DNA of 64,000 nt from positions 17,315 through 81,314 of the forward strand of contig CAYLQY010000015.1 in NCBI GenBank assembly GCA_964386325.1. The letters are read 5' to 3'. This document shows, piece by piece, positions 9,964 through 18,691 of this stretch. The number at the start of each line of letters is the position of its first letter. The first letter of the stretch is position 1. This DNA comes from Anaerorhabdus sp964386325. GTDB lineage: Bacteria; Bacillota_I; Bacilli_A; Erysipelotrichales; Erysipelotrichaceae. The translations under genes and the position numbers were made by a program. The notes beneath the pieces are model-generated. The model did not search any database. It was not told the DNA's origin and saw nothing but the letters and a program-made list of their open reading frames with translations.

Positions 9964-11220
9964 TATTTCAATGCTTCCATATTTTTCAAGTAATAGTTTA
10001 TACTCGTTGACAATACTCTGATACGCTTGTATTACTTCTTTACTTGATTGAGCAACTTCTTCCATAATCACATCAAAATTTCGGATAACGATATTTACAG
10101 TACTCGACAATAATTCCCCATCATTTTTCATTTTTTCTAAGATAGTTATTGTTTTATTTTTATCAAATGCATCTTTGTAACTTCTTTGTCTAACTAATGC
10201 ACTTACAATGTCCGCAACTGAACAAATGCATTCCGATAATGTTAAATCCGCTAAAGTTAACCCTAATGGATAACCACTTCCATTAATCTTCTCATGATGC
10301 CTAGATGCTATTCTAGCAATGTCGTTATTAATAACACCCTCTAGAATATCTTGAGTCACAGAAACATGCTTCTTCATAACTTCCATCTCATCATAAGTAA
10401 GTTTCCCAGGTTTTTCTAATATTTCCACAGGACAAGCAATTTTCCCAACATCATGCAAAAGTGCTCCAAAGTATAAATTTGATAATTCTTGTTCATCCAA
10501 ATCCATTCTTTCACCAATGGAGGTGCTTACATTAACAGTTGTAACTGTATGCAAAACCATGAACTCACTTCTAAAGTCGATCGTATAAGCAATCACCGAT
10601 AAATAACTTTCAATTTCATCAAACTCATAACTCAAATCTTCTGTCATCTTCTTCATCTTTGGAATATAACCTTGATTTTCAATTTCTTCTAGAATTTCTT
10701 TATGATTTGGCATTTCTAAAAACTTATCTACCCAATACGGTGATAAAAGAGTTCCTCTATTTTCGATAATCCATTCTTCACAAAATTTCGCATTGCTATA
10801 ATTTGTAATTACATCAATTCTATCCGCTAATCGAATTAACCCTGAGACATCATTATCTTCTAAGCCTAATTCTTGATAACGACTATAAGATGCATGATGA
10901 AACAAAAGAGGTCTTGCTTTCTCTTTCATCGCAGATAAATTTTTAAGAAATAGATATCCATAAATTGAATGTTGCCAAACATGATTATTTTCAAACGCCA
11001 TCATGTCATCAATCTCTTCTGTTTTATATGCACCAATGTCATGTAAGATTCCTAATAAAGCTAACTCATTTATTTCATCTTTAGTAAAACCACCTACTGC
11101 ATTTAAAATGGTGTAAATAATGTATCCAACTTTTTCGCCATGATCCACTAATCGTGCATCCACTTTATTCAGCGTTCGTCTTAAAATTTCTAAAAATTGT
11201 AAACTCGTCATTCGTCTCAT
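9961..11220 (-). CDS. Tandem HD / HD-GYP protein, probable c-di-GMP phosphodiesterase
   Basis: 419 aa. The start is at 11220 (MRRMTSLQF), with AAGGGG about 7 nt upstream, rather than the in-frame ATG at 11253. An N-terminal HD domain (residues about 15-160, GILHDIGAY) is followed by a C-terminal HD-GYP domain (about 215-380) carrying HDVGK and RHHEKINGSGYP, the metal-binding and signature motifs of active family members. HD-GYP enzymes hydrolyse cyclic di-GMP. No TM segment or receiver domain is present, so the first HD half may sense something or be a second catalytic site. Its neighbours are two large surface proteins, and a c-di-GMP riboswitch lies elsewhere in this window (35560-35636), suggesting a c-di-GMP surface programme. 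Confidence 0.88.
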   Translation of the reverse strand: MRRMTSLQFLEILRRTLNKVDARLVDHGEKVGYIIYTILNAVGGFTKDEINELALLGILHDIGAYKTEEIDDMMAFENNHVWQHSIYGYLFLKNLSAMKEKARPLLFHHASYSRYQELGLEDNDVSGLIRLADRIDVITNYSNAKFCEEWIIENRGTLLSPYWVDKFLEMPNHKEILEEIENQGYIPKMKKMTEDLSYEFDEIESYLSVIAYTIDFRSEFMVLHTVTTVNVSTSIGERMDLDEQELSNLYFGALLHDVGKIACPVEILEKPGKLTYDEMEVMKKHVSVTQDILEGVINNDIARIASRHHEKINGSGYPLGLTLADLTLSECICSVADIVSALVRQRSYKDAFDKNKTITILEKMKNDGELLSSTVNIVIRNFDVIMEEVAQSSKEVIQAYQSIVNEYKLLLEKYGSIEI

Positions 11221-11312
11221 TTTATTCCCCTTATGCGAATCATTAAAAATCATTTGGTTTCGGAAATAAACTAGGATTTACTTATTCTATTATAGATTCT
11301 TACTCTTTCAAT

Positions 11313-11346
11313 CGCAAGAAAGAAAACCTGTAATTTTATACAGGTT
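11313..11346 (-). terminator. Intrinsic terminator of the VWA surface protein gene
   Basis: Perfect 8-bp stem AACCTGTA/TACAGGTT with a 6-nt loop, then TTCTTTCTT on the minus strand; 7 bp after the stop codon. Confidence 0.85.
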
Positions 11347-11352
11347 CTCTAT

Positions 11353-14300
11353 CTATGCTTGTATTTGTTCCTCAACTTCTTCATCTTCAACTTCATGCCA
11401 TCTTCTACCTAAGTAGAAGCATAGAATATTTCCTAATGCGAATACAATCATCAGTACTGTATACTTATCAACCAATTTCATTGGTAAAGTAATATTTTCT
11501 GTTAGAAGGAATATAACGATTGAAATTACCGCAACAATCACACCAATTACCTTGTATATACGTTTACGTTCAAATTCATCTTTCACTTCTTGATTTTCTT
11601 CGTTTTCTTCTTCTTTTTCATGTTTCGCAAATAGAAGAACTATTGTCAACAACATTCCAATTAAAGACGCTATTAAATTAATTAACGCCCAACTTCTTCC
11701 TGCTACTTCTGGAGTTGTTTCATCAGTAATTGTTTCTGGAGTAGCAGTTGGTTTTGCTGTTGGAGCCACTTCAGGAGTGTTGTCATCTGGAACAACTTCA
11801 GGCTGAGGATTTCTTGGATTTGGGTTTGGTACTACTGGAACAAATACTTCCGGTGTTGGTTCTGGTGTTGGATCAACAGGTGGAGTTACTGGATTTGGAT
11901 TCTTCGAATAATATATCTTAATAATCGTTTTGTCATTAACACTATCATTCGCTTTTATTGATGGTGATATGCCACTATAACTGAATCCACTAAAAGATTT
12001 TTGCGCAATTGAGTTCGCCGTCACTACTAGTGTATCCGGTGCATTAATCCATACTGTTTCTATAAAATCTGTTGTAGTCGTCGCCACTGAATTTCCTTCA
12101 AGCCAATGTTCTACAGTGTACTTAATTTCTTTTGTTTGTGTATCATCTTTTACATAGTTAATTGTAATTACTGTTCCTTCTATTACAACTGTAGGCACTG
12201 CATCTAATGACGCTTGATCTACTTTATAACCAGTATATGTTTTCACCTTGATTATATTCGGTGTTCCTTCTGTTGCATTTACCCATACTGTTATTGTTTC
12301 GCTATCTATATCTTGAACTGTACCATCAATTTTGTGTTCTACTGAGTAGTGGATGTCTTTTGTTTGTGTATCGTCTTTTACATAAGTTACTTCAATCTCT
12401 GTTTTATCAGCTACAACATCTCCTGCAGTAATAGTTTTACCCGCAGTATCTTTGATTGTATCTAATTTGTAACCTACTGGTGCTTTTGTTGCGATTGAAT
12501 CTGCTGTTACTTCTAGTTCATCTGCATCATTAATCCACACTGTCTTATTTACCACTACTTCTACTGGTAAACCATTTGGAAGTGTATGTTTTACTTTATA
12601 ACTTACTTCTTTTGTTTGTGTTTCATCTTTTACATAGTTAATCGTGATAACTGTTCCTTCTGTTACAACTGTAGGCACTGCATCTAATGATGCTTGATCT
12701 ACTTTATAACCAGTATATGTTTTCACCTTGATTGAATTTGGTGTTCCTTGTGTTGCGTTTGTCCATACTGTGATTGTTTCATTGTCTGTGTCTCTTACAA
12801 TTCCATTAATCTTGTGTTCAACTTTATAATTGATACTCTTTGTTTGCGTATCATCTTTTACATAAGTTACTTCAATCTCTGTTTTATCAGCTACAACATC
12901 TCCTGCAGTAATAGTTTTACCCGCAGTATCTTTGATTGTATCTAATTTGTAACCTACTGGTGCTTTTGTTGCGATTGAATCTGCTGTTACTTCTAGTTCA
13001 TCTGCATCATTAATCCACACTGTCTTATTTACCACTACTTCTACTGGTAAACCATTTGGAAGTGTATGTTTTACTTTATAACTTACTTCTTTTGTTTGTG
13101 TTTCATCTTTTACATAATTGATTGTGATAATTGAATTATTAGATACTTTACTTCCAGGAATAATATCATTTCCTGCTCCATCTTTTATCGTTCCAATTTT
13201 ATATCCTGCATAATTGCCATTAGTTTTAGGTTGTAGTGATTCAGAAGTTACAACTATTGTTTTATCTGTTTCTCCACGCCAAATCGTTCCTTCTACCTTC
13301 TCACTAGTTGTAGTTCCATTGACTATATGATTTACTGTGTACTCAGTATTATCAATAATACGTGTATAGTACAGTGTCATATAATTATTTTGTGTATCTC
13401 CGTTATTCATCTCTGGTTTAGAACTTGGGTGATTCTCTACAAATGTATAATTTGTTAAATATGCGTCATTTACATAATCTTTTGCATATAAAATTTCATC
13501 TAAATTTGTTGGTATTTCATACTTTGTAGATGGGAATTGCTCTTCGAATGTTCCATCTGCATTTTCTAGATAATGCTTTGTATAAAATATAAACGGTGGT
13601 ACATTATACTCTTTATAACCATAATAAGCATTTTGATCTTTATTTATATTATTGATTATTAATCTACTACCTATTGGTGTACTATACTCTGCATCATTGA
13701 CAAGCACATATTTAGTACCGTTCAATTCAAAAGATGATGGTGGATTTAAAAGATATGTTCCAAAATCTAAAACACTATTACCATCTTTTTCATACATCTC
13801 TGTCTTCAATACAACGCGTTTTGAAAAATCAGTCAGTTCCGCTCCTGATTGTGAAATTAATTTTCCATTAGCATCAACAAGATAATAATTCATTTTAATT
13901 GAACCTTTATCTCCTATTGTTAATGCTGCATTGGGAATATCTTTATTTTGAGGTGCATTGTTATAATCAATATAGTCTATATCCGCACTCTTATTTGTTT
14001 CAACTAGACCCACTGCATCTGAATTACTAACTCGAACATAAATTGTTAGTTTTTTCTCAGTTTCTGTAATATCTCCTAAACTCCAAGTTACTTCATTCCC
14101 TTTAACTTCTGCTGTTCCATGAGTTGCTTCAAAACTTATAGAACTACCTGGTTTATTAGCAATCGAAAAGATTTCGTCATTGATTACATCTGTGATAACA
14201 CCTTGTGTACCTGCAATCTTCATTTCACCAGCCAATGCTTCATAGATTGGTTGTAGTTGTGCTAGTTCTTTGATATCTTTCGCATATTGTGAAGCTGGCT

Positions 14301-15519
14301 CAGAAGCAAGTGGTTGAATATATTTATCAAATGGAATGTATGTTTCATTTCCTGATTCTTTAATTGGATCCAATTGTAATCCTAATGAATAAACTTTAAT
14401 TCCATCAGCTTTCAATTCATCTGCGTAAGACTTAGCTGTGTCATAATTTCCTTTATTAGGAACTCCATCACTTAAGAAAATGATGAATCTTGGTCTACTA
14501 TTATCAATATTATTGAACATGTTTGTGGCATATCTAAATGCATCTTCATAATTTGTTGCATTCCCATTTGGTTTTAAATACTTCCAAACTTCTTGTTGAT
14601 AAAACTCGACAGAGTTGTATCTTTCATTATTTCCAACGATTATCTCATCGTTAACGCCTAAGAACTTCTCTTTGCTTTCTGGATATGCACTATCACTAAA
14701 AGAAATCATTCCTATTTTATTAGTTGAAGGTTTACCATCAACATCTTCATATAATTTACTAACAAATGCTTGCACAGATTCTTTAAGAGGCGTCCAACGA
14801 TCTACTCCGTTAACCATACTTTGCGAATTATCGACAATTAGCAATACATCAGATCCGGTAATAACTGGATTCCCTTTTACTGTAAAATCGATTGCTGCAT
14901 AACCATTTTGTTCATCAACCCAACGCGCTTCCTTGGTCACAAAGACAGCTCCTGGCTCGTCATTACTAGTTCTTGTCGCTATTCTAGCTTTAGAAGGTTG
15001 TGCTGATGAATTTATAGTTATTTCTGGACGTTCTATACTCGATTGATAATCATAATTGTAGTAAACTACATTATTAGTATCTGCAAGTACAAGTATCTCA
15101 GCACTAACTGTTGCTAATGTATAGCCATCCATTGCAAGAGCATAATTACGTGCATTGATTTCTTGACCAACAATTAAATCTTCTATAATAATTTCTCTAT
15201 TTACTTGCTCATCATTTTCAATATATGAATGTATTGTTAAAAGAGTAGTATTAATTTCTTTTACTTCTTCAATTTTTTCTACTTCTGGTACAGTAGGTGT
15301 TACTTCTGGTGTTGCGTCAATTACTGGTGTTGTCTCTGGTGTAGCTGAAGGTAATACAACTTCTTCAGGAAGTTGTGTTTCAGACACTTCATTTTCTTCA
15401 GTTTGAACAATCACCGGTTCTGCACTACTATCTATCGCAAATGCATTCCAACTCTCTGTTGGAACCATCGCAAAAACTAACGTTAGCACTACAAATAATT
15501 TTAGTAGTTTTTTAATCAT
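11353..15519 (-). CDS. Secreted von Willebrand A surface protein with MucBP-like repeats and a three-helix membrane anchor
   Basis: 1388 aa. The start is set at 15519, 8 nt after GGGGAG; the ATG two codons upstream is too close to the SD. A signal peptide is followed by a PT-rich region and a VWA domain (about 215-400) with the MIDAS motif DNSQS and later SDGVPN. Six repeats of about 75-85 residues span about 725-1206, each ending in a (T/V)YVKD(D/E)TQTK-like linker; repeats 2 and 4 are identical and 3 and 5 nearly so. A Pro-rich spacer (1206-1270) leads to a C-terminal domain with three predicted TM helices (about 1273-1300, 1321-1341, 1350-1373). There is no LPXTG motif. VWA domains mediate metal-dependent protein binding, so an adhesin is likely. 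Confidence 0.87.
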   Translation of the reverse strand: MIKKLLKLFVVLTLVFAMVPTESWNAFAIDSSAEPVIVQTEENEVSETQLPEEVVLPSATPETTPVIDATPEVTPTVPEVEKIEEVKEINTTLLTIHSYIENDEQVNREIIIEDLIVGQEINARNYALAMDGYTLATVSAEILVLADTNNVVYYNYDYQSSIERPEITINSSAQPSKARIATRTSNDEPGAVFVTKEARWVDEQNGYAAIDFTVKGNPVITGSDVLLIVDNSQSMVNGVDRWTPLKESVQAFVSKLYEDVDGKPSTNKIGMISFSDSAYPESKEKFLGVNDEIIVGNNERYNSVEFYQQEVWKYLKPNGNATNYEDAFRYATNMFNNIDNSRPRFIIFLSDGVPNKGNYDTAKSYADELKADGIKVYSLGLQLDPIKESGNETYIPFDKYIQPLASEPASQYAKDIKELAQLQPIYEALAGEMKIAGTQGVITDVINDEIFSIANKPGSSISFEATHGTAEVKGNEVTWSLGDITETEKKLTIYVRVSNSDAVGLVETNKSADIDYIDYNNAPQNKDIPNAALTIGDKGSIKMNYYLVDANGKLISQSGAELTDFSKRVVLKTEMYEKDGNSVLDFGTYLLNPPSSFELNGTKYVLVNDAEYSTPIGSRLIINNINKDQNAYYGYKEYNVPPFIFYTKHYLENADGTFEEQFPSTKYEIPTNLDEILYAKDYVNDAYLTNYTFVENHPSSKPEMNNGDTQNNYMTLYYTRIIDNTEYTVNHIVNGTTTSEKVEGTIWRGETDKTIVVTSESLQPKTNGNYAGYKIGTIKDGAGNDIIPGSKVSNNSIITINYVKDETQTKEVSYKVKHTLPNGLPVEVVVNKTVWINDADELEVTADSIATKAPVGYKLDTIKDTAGKTITAGDVVADKTEIEVTYVKDDTQTKSINYKVEHKINGIVRDTDNETITVWTNATQGTPNSIKVKTYTGYKVDQASLDAVPTVVTEGTVITINYVKDETQTKEVSYKVKHTLPNGLPVEVVVNKTVWINDADELEVTADSIATKAPVGYKLDTIKDTAGKTITAGDVVADKTEIEVTYVKDDTQTKDIHYSVEHKIDGTVQDIDSETITVWVNATEGTPNIIKVKTYTGYKVDQASLDAVPTVVIEGTVITINYVKDDTQTKEIKYTVEHWLEGNSVATTTTDFIETVWINAPDTLVVTANSIAQKSFSGFSYSGISPSIKANDSVNDKTIIKIYYSKNPNPVTPPVDPTPEPTPEVFVPVVPNPNPRNPQPEVVPDDNTPEVAPTAKPTATPETITDETTPEVAGRSWALINLIASLIGMLLTIVLLFAKHEKEEENEENQEVKDEFERKRIYKVIGVIVAVISIVIFLLTENITLPMKLVDKYTVLMIVFALGNILCFYLGRRWHEVEDEEVEEQIQA
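12374..12636 (-). repeat. Perfect 263-bp direct repeat, copy 1
   Basis: Identical base for base to 12854-13116, offset exactly 480 bp (160 codons), inside the VWA gene. It encodes repeat 4 of the MucBP-like array. Identity at synonymous sites indicates recent duplication or gene conversion. Confidence 0.97.
12854..13116 (-). repeat. Perfect 263-bp direct repeat, copy 2
   Basis: Partner of 12374-12636 and encodes repeat 2 of the array. The intervening modules (about 12121-12373 and 12601-12853) are also close copies, so the real unit is a 480-bp pair of modules. Confidence 0.97.
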
Positions 15520-15584
15520 ATACATCTCTCCCCATTTTGCCTGTCTTTATCATAGAATATAGGAGTTATAATGCGGTTATAAAT

Positions 15585-15632
15585 TAAAAAAAGCTATGAT
15601 TTCACAAAGTTTTTTGTCATCATTAGCCTTTT
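15585..15632 (-). terminator. Intrinsic terminator of the sugar ABC operon
   Basis: Minus-strand outer stem GCTA(A)TGAT/ATCATAGC with one bulge and inner stem ACAAA/TTTGT, followed by TTTTTTTAATTT; just past the stop of the last operon gene. Confidence 0.8.
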
Positions 15633-15638
15633 TTCTTG

Positions 15639-16628
15639 TTATTCTGTCTTTAATGCAGCGTCGAAACTTACTTCAGAAGGTTGAAAATCCCATTTTTTAA
15701 TGTATTCGCACGCTTCCTTAGCACCCGCCATACGTTCCATACCACTGTCTTCCCATTCCACTGCAACAGGTCCGTGATATCCAATTTGATTCAATTCACG
15801 TGTAATATTATCAAAATTTACATCCCCATGTCCTAGTGACACAAAGTTCCATCCTCTTCTGGTATCACCAAATTCGATATGAGAGCCTAGTATACCCGCA
15901 CGACCATCTAATCTTACTTTAACATCTTTGGCATGAACATTATAAATTCTATCACCAAAATCACGGATGAATAATGCTGGATCCATTCCTTGCCATTGTA
16001 AGTGACTAGGATCAAAATTAATTCCTAAAGTTTCACGATAATTGAGTGTTTCCAATAATTTTTTTGTTGTGTAATAATCAAACGCAATCTCTGTAGGATG
16101 AACTTCAAGTGCTAATTTAACACCACATTCATCATATACATCAAAGATAGGTGTCCACAATTCTTTTATTTTATTAAATCCATCATCAACCATTTGTTGC
16201 GTTGTTTGAGGAAATGAATACCAAAACGCCCAAATTGGTGATCCTAAAAAGCATGTGACTACTTTTACATTTAATATTTTTGCTGCTCTTGCAATATCTT
16301 TCATTCTTTGAATTGCCCATTCACGAATCTTTTCTGGTTGATCTGCCAATTCATTTGGGGCAAAATTATTTAATCGCGGATCAAAGTTATCACCTACACA
16401 TTGTCCAACTAAATGCGCTCCTAATGCGCTGATTTTTAAATTGTATTTTGATAATGTTGCTTCAAGTTCTTTTACATAGTCTGGTTCAGTTAAAACTCGT
16501 GGCACATCGACATGTGCTTGTACTGCAAGTTCTAATCCTTCATAACCAAAACTGCTCATTGCTTTACATACTTCATCTAAAGACAAGTCACCATATTGCC
16601 CACTGCAAATTGATATCATTCTTTTCAT
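15639..16628 (-). CDS. Sugar phosphate isomerase/epimerase family protein (TIM barrel)
   Basis: 329 aa, AP-endonuclease-2-like TIM barrel. Typical metal-site segments are visible: LALEVHPTEIAFD near 180, INFDPSHLQWQG near 205, YNVHAKDVK near 235 and VAVEWEDSG near 295. Family members such as IolE, IolI and tagatose epimerases isomerise or dehydrate sugars and cyclitols; the exact substrate cannot be read from sequence. AGGTGAAGAT precedes the ATG. It is the last gene of the LacI-controlled operon, 8 bp after the Gfo/Idh/MocA gene, implying joint processing of the imported sugar. Confidence 0.85.
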   Translation of the reverse strand: MKRMISICSGQYGDLSLDEVCKAMSSFGYEGLELAVQAHVDVPRVLTEPDYVKELEATLSKYNLKISALGAHLVGQCVGDNFDPRLNNFAPNELADQPEKIREWAIQRMKDIARAAKILNVKVVTCFLGSPIWAFWYSFPQTTQQMVDDGFNKIKELWTPIFDVYDECGVKLALEVHPTEIAFDYYTTKKLLETLNYRETLGINFDPSHLQWQGMDPALFIRDFGDRIYNVHAKDVKVRLDGRAGILGSHIEFGDTRRGWNFVSLGHGDVNFDNITRELNQIGYHGPVAVEWEDSGMERMAGAKEACEYIKKWDFQPSEVSFDAALKTE

Positions 16629-16636
16629 ATCTTCAC

Positions 16637-17680
16637 CTAATATTTAACTTTCACTGCCGCATTTAGCTTCGCTGATTCTTCAGCAGCTAGGACAACACGC
16701 ATCGCTTTGCTTGCTTCTTTACCTGAGATAGGTACTTCTGAATTGTTTGCGATTGAATCAATAAAGCAGTCAATAACACCTGTGTTCGTTCTTCCATTAT
16801 TTGTTTGCTCTTTATTTGATGTCATTTGATCAAGCGCATATCTTTCTACTTCACCATTTTTCTTTTCGACAATTAATGATGCTTCAGGATCTGCATAACA
16901 TTTAATAATTCCTTCAGTACCATAAATCACTGTTGAATTATCTTCATTACCATAGAATGTCCAACTCACATGCATTGTACCAATTGCACCTTTTTTAGTT
17001 TGATAGATACAATAGGAATTATCATCTACAGAAATAGGTGTTCCATCTGGAAATTTTTTATCTAAAGTACGAATTGCAGAAATTACTTCTACAATTTCAT
17101 CATCTAATAAATAATGAATTAAATCCGTTTTATGAACTCCTAAATCTGCCATAGCACCAAAATGTGCTAACTTCTTATCAAAGAACCAAGAGTTTGCTTC
17201 TCCTGTCCACCCTTCAGGACCCGGATGACCAAACACTGTTCTAAATGTAAGTACTTTACCAATCGCACCACTTTGTATTAGTTCGTGTGCTTTTACATGC
17301 GCTTTTGCGAATCGTTGGTTTTGTCCAATCATAAGTTGTACATTATTTTTTTCTGCTGCTTCAATCATCGCAACGCACTCTTCAACAGTTGTTGCCATCG
17401 GTTTTTCGCACAACACATGTTTTCCTTTATTTAACGCTTTGATACTTACTTCTGCATGAGCAACATTCGCTACACAAACACTCACTGCATCAAGATCCAT
17501 ATCCAATAATTCATCCATCGTTCTACATGCTACCGCACCATATTCTTTCGCTAAAGTTTCAGCACGTTCAAATTGGTTATCATAGAAAGCCACGATTTTA
17601 CAATTATTATTTTCAGCGTATTCTGGCGCATGTCTTACTTGGGTAATTTTCCCACAACCAATAATTCCTACTTTTATCAT
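16637..17680 (-). CDS. Gfo/Idh/MocA family NAD(P)-dependent oxidoreductase
   Basis: 347 aa. An N-terminal Rossmann fold (VGIIGCGKITQ) is followed by the family motif VLCEKPMATT near residue 90 and the substrate domain with DLGVHKTDLIHYLL near 180. These enzymes oxidise or reduce sugars, inositols or sugar acids at a ring hydroxyl using NAD(P). AGAAGG precedes the ATG. Pairing with a TIM-barrel isomerase and an Rbs-type ABC importer is common in cyclitol and rare-sugar loci; the substrate here is undetermined. Confidence 0.9.
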   Translation of the reverse strand: MIKVGIIGCGKITQVRHAPEYAENNNCKIVAFYDNQFERAETLAKEYGAVACRTMDELLDMDLDAVSVCVANVAHAEVSIKALNKGKHVLCEKPMATTVEECVAMIEAAEKNNVQLMIGQNQRFAKAHVKAHELIQSGAIGKVLTFRTVFGHPGPEGWTGEANSWFFDKKLAHFGAMADLGVHKTDLIHYLLDDEIVEVISAIRTLDKKFPDGTPISVDDNSYCIYQTKKGAIGTMHVSWTFYGNEDNSTVIYGTEGIIKCYADPEASLIVEKKNGEVERYALDQMTSNKEQTNNGRTNTGVIDCFIDSIANNSEVPISGKEASKAMRVVLAAEESAKLNAAVKVKY

Positions 17681-17701
17681 AAATATCCTTCTCTCTATAT
17701 A

Positions 17702-18691
17702 CTATTTCTTTTTGTTTTGTAAATTTTGTAGTAATACAGCGATAACAATAATCGCACCACTGATTGCTCCATTTAAGAATGATGATACATCTGCACTCGT
17801 TAAGATGTTACTGATAATCTTGAACATCAAGACACCAAGGAAAGTTCCCATGATTTTTCCTTTACCGCCGCTCATGGCTGTTCCACCAATAGCTACTGCT
17901 GCAATGGCTTCCATTTCATAACCAACTGCTGCATTTGCAGATGCAACTGCTGTTAAACGAGATGCGTATAATACTGCTGCAATACCACACATAATTCCTG
18001 TTATTGTGAATACTAAGATTTTAGTTCTATCCACATTAATACCAGCTAAGCGTGCAGATGTTTCATTACTACCAACTGCATAAATATGTTTACCAAGTTT
18101 TGTTCTCTTCATAATAATATTGAAAATAATTGTCACAACAATGAAGATAATCATCATATATGGAATTTTAATATCGCCTATTGGAAAACCACCTACTGCA
18201 ATTTGTCTAAATCCATCATAAATTTCTTTCTTTACTGTGAATGGTCCACCTTGACCATAGAAGTTGATAATTGAACGACATGCTGTTTGCATTGCTAGTG
18301 TTGCAATCATTGCTGGTAGATGCCCTTTAGCAACTAATAATCCATTCACTGTACCAATGATAGCTCCTCCAATTATACAGAAGATTAGCATAATCCAAAC
18401 ACTACCTGTAGCATTTAATACAGTAATACCAAATCCTCCAAGTATTGCTACTTGTGATCCTACTGAAATATCAATTTGACCCGCTGAGATAACCATACTC
18501 ATACCCATTGCAATTAAGCCAATCATTGCACTTTGTACAAAGATATTTGTAATGTTATTCCATGTAAAGAAATTTGCGTTCATTGTTGCCGCAATAATAA
18601 TTAATAAGAAAAATGATAACCAATAACTGTAATCTTGAACAATTTTTCTACCAATCTCTTTTGGTGTTAAACCTTGAAATGCTTTAAACAT
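17702..18691 (-). CDS. Sugar ABC transporter permease, RbsC family
   Basis: 329 aa from the ATG at 18691, 9 nt after GGGGG; another ATG two codons earlier (18697) sits only 3 nt from it. The hydrophobic profile fits the 8-10 TM helices of ribose/xylose-type permeases, with conserved VISAGQIDISVGS, AAVLYASRLTAVASANA and MSGGKGKIMGT. It overlaps the ATPase gene slightly, indicating coupled translation. It forms the membrane channel for the importer encoded by the next two upstream genes. Confidence 0.93.
   Translation of the reverse strand: MFKAFQGLTPKEIGRKIVQDYSYWLSFFLLIIIAATMNANFFTWNNITNIFVQSAMIGLIAMGMSMVISAGQIDISVGSQVAILGGFGITVLNATGSVWIMLIFCIIGGAIIGTVNGLLVAKGHLPAMIATLAMQTACRSIINFYGQGGPFTVKKEIYDGFRQIAVGGFPIGDIKIPYMMIIFIVVTIIFNIIMKRTKLGKHIYAVGSNETSARLAGINVDRTKILVFTITGIMCGIAAVLYASRLTAVASANAAVGYEMEAIAAVAIGGTAMSGGKGKIMGTFLGVLMFKIISNILTSADVSSFLNGAISGAIIVIAVLLQNLQNKKK

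Noticed and set aside
12121..13120. Regular repeats that could suggest a CRISPR array
   Set aside because: The repeats are 240-480 bp protein-coding modules in frame, not short repeats with unique spacers, and no cas genes are near.
3166..15519. LPXTG sortase anchoring of the two giant surface proteins
   Set aside because: No LPXTG-like motif is visible before the C-terminal helices; one ends with a single TM, the other with three.
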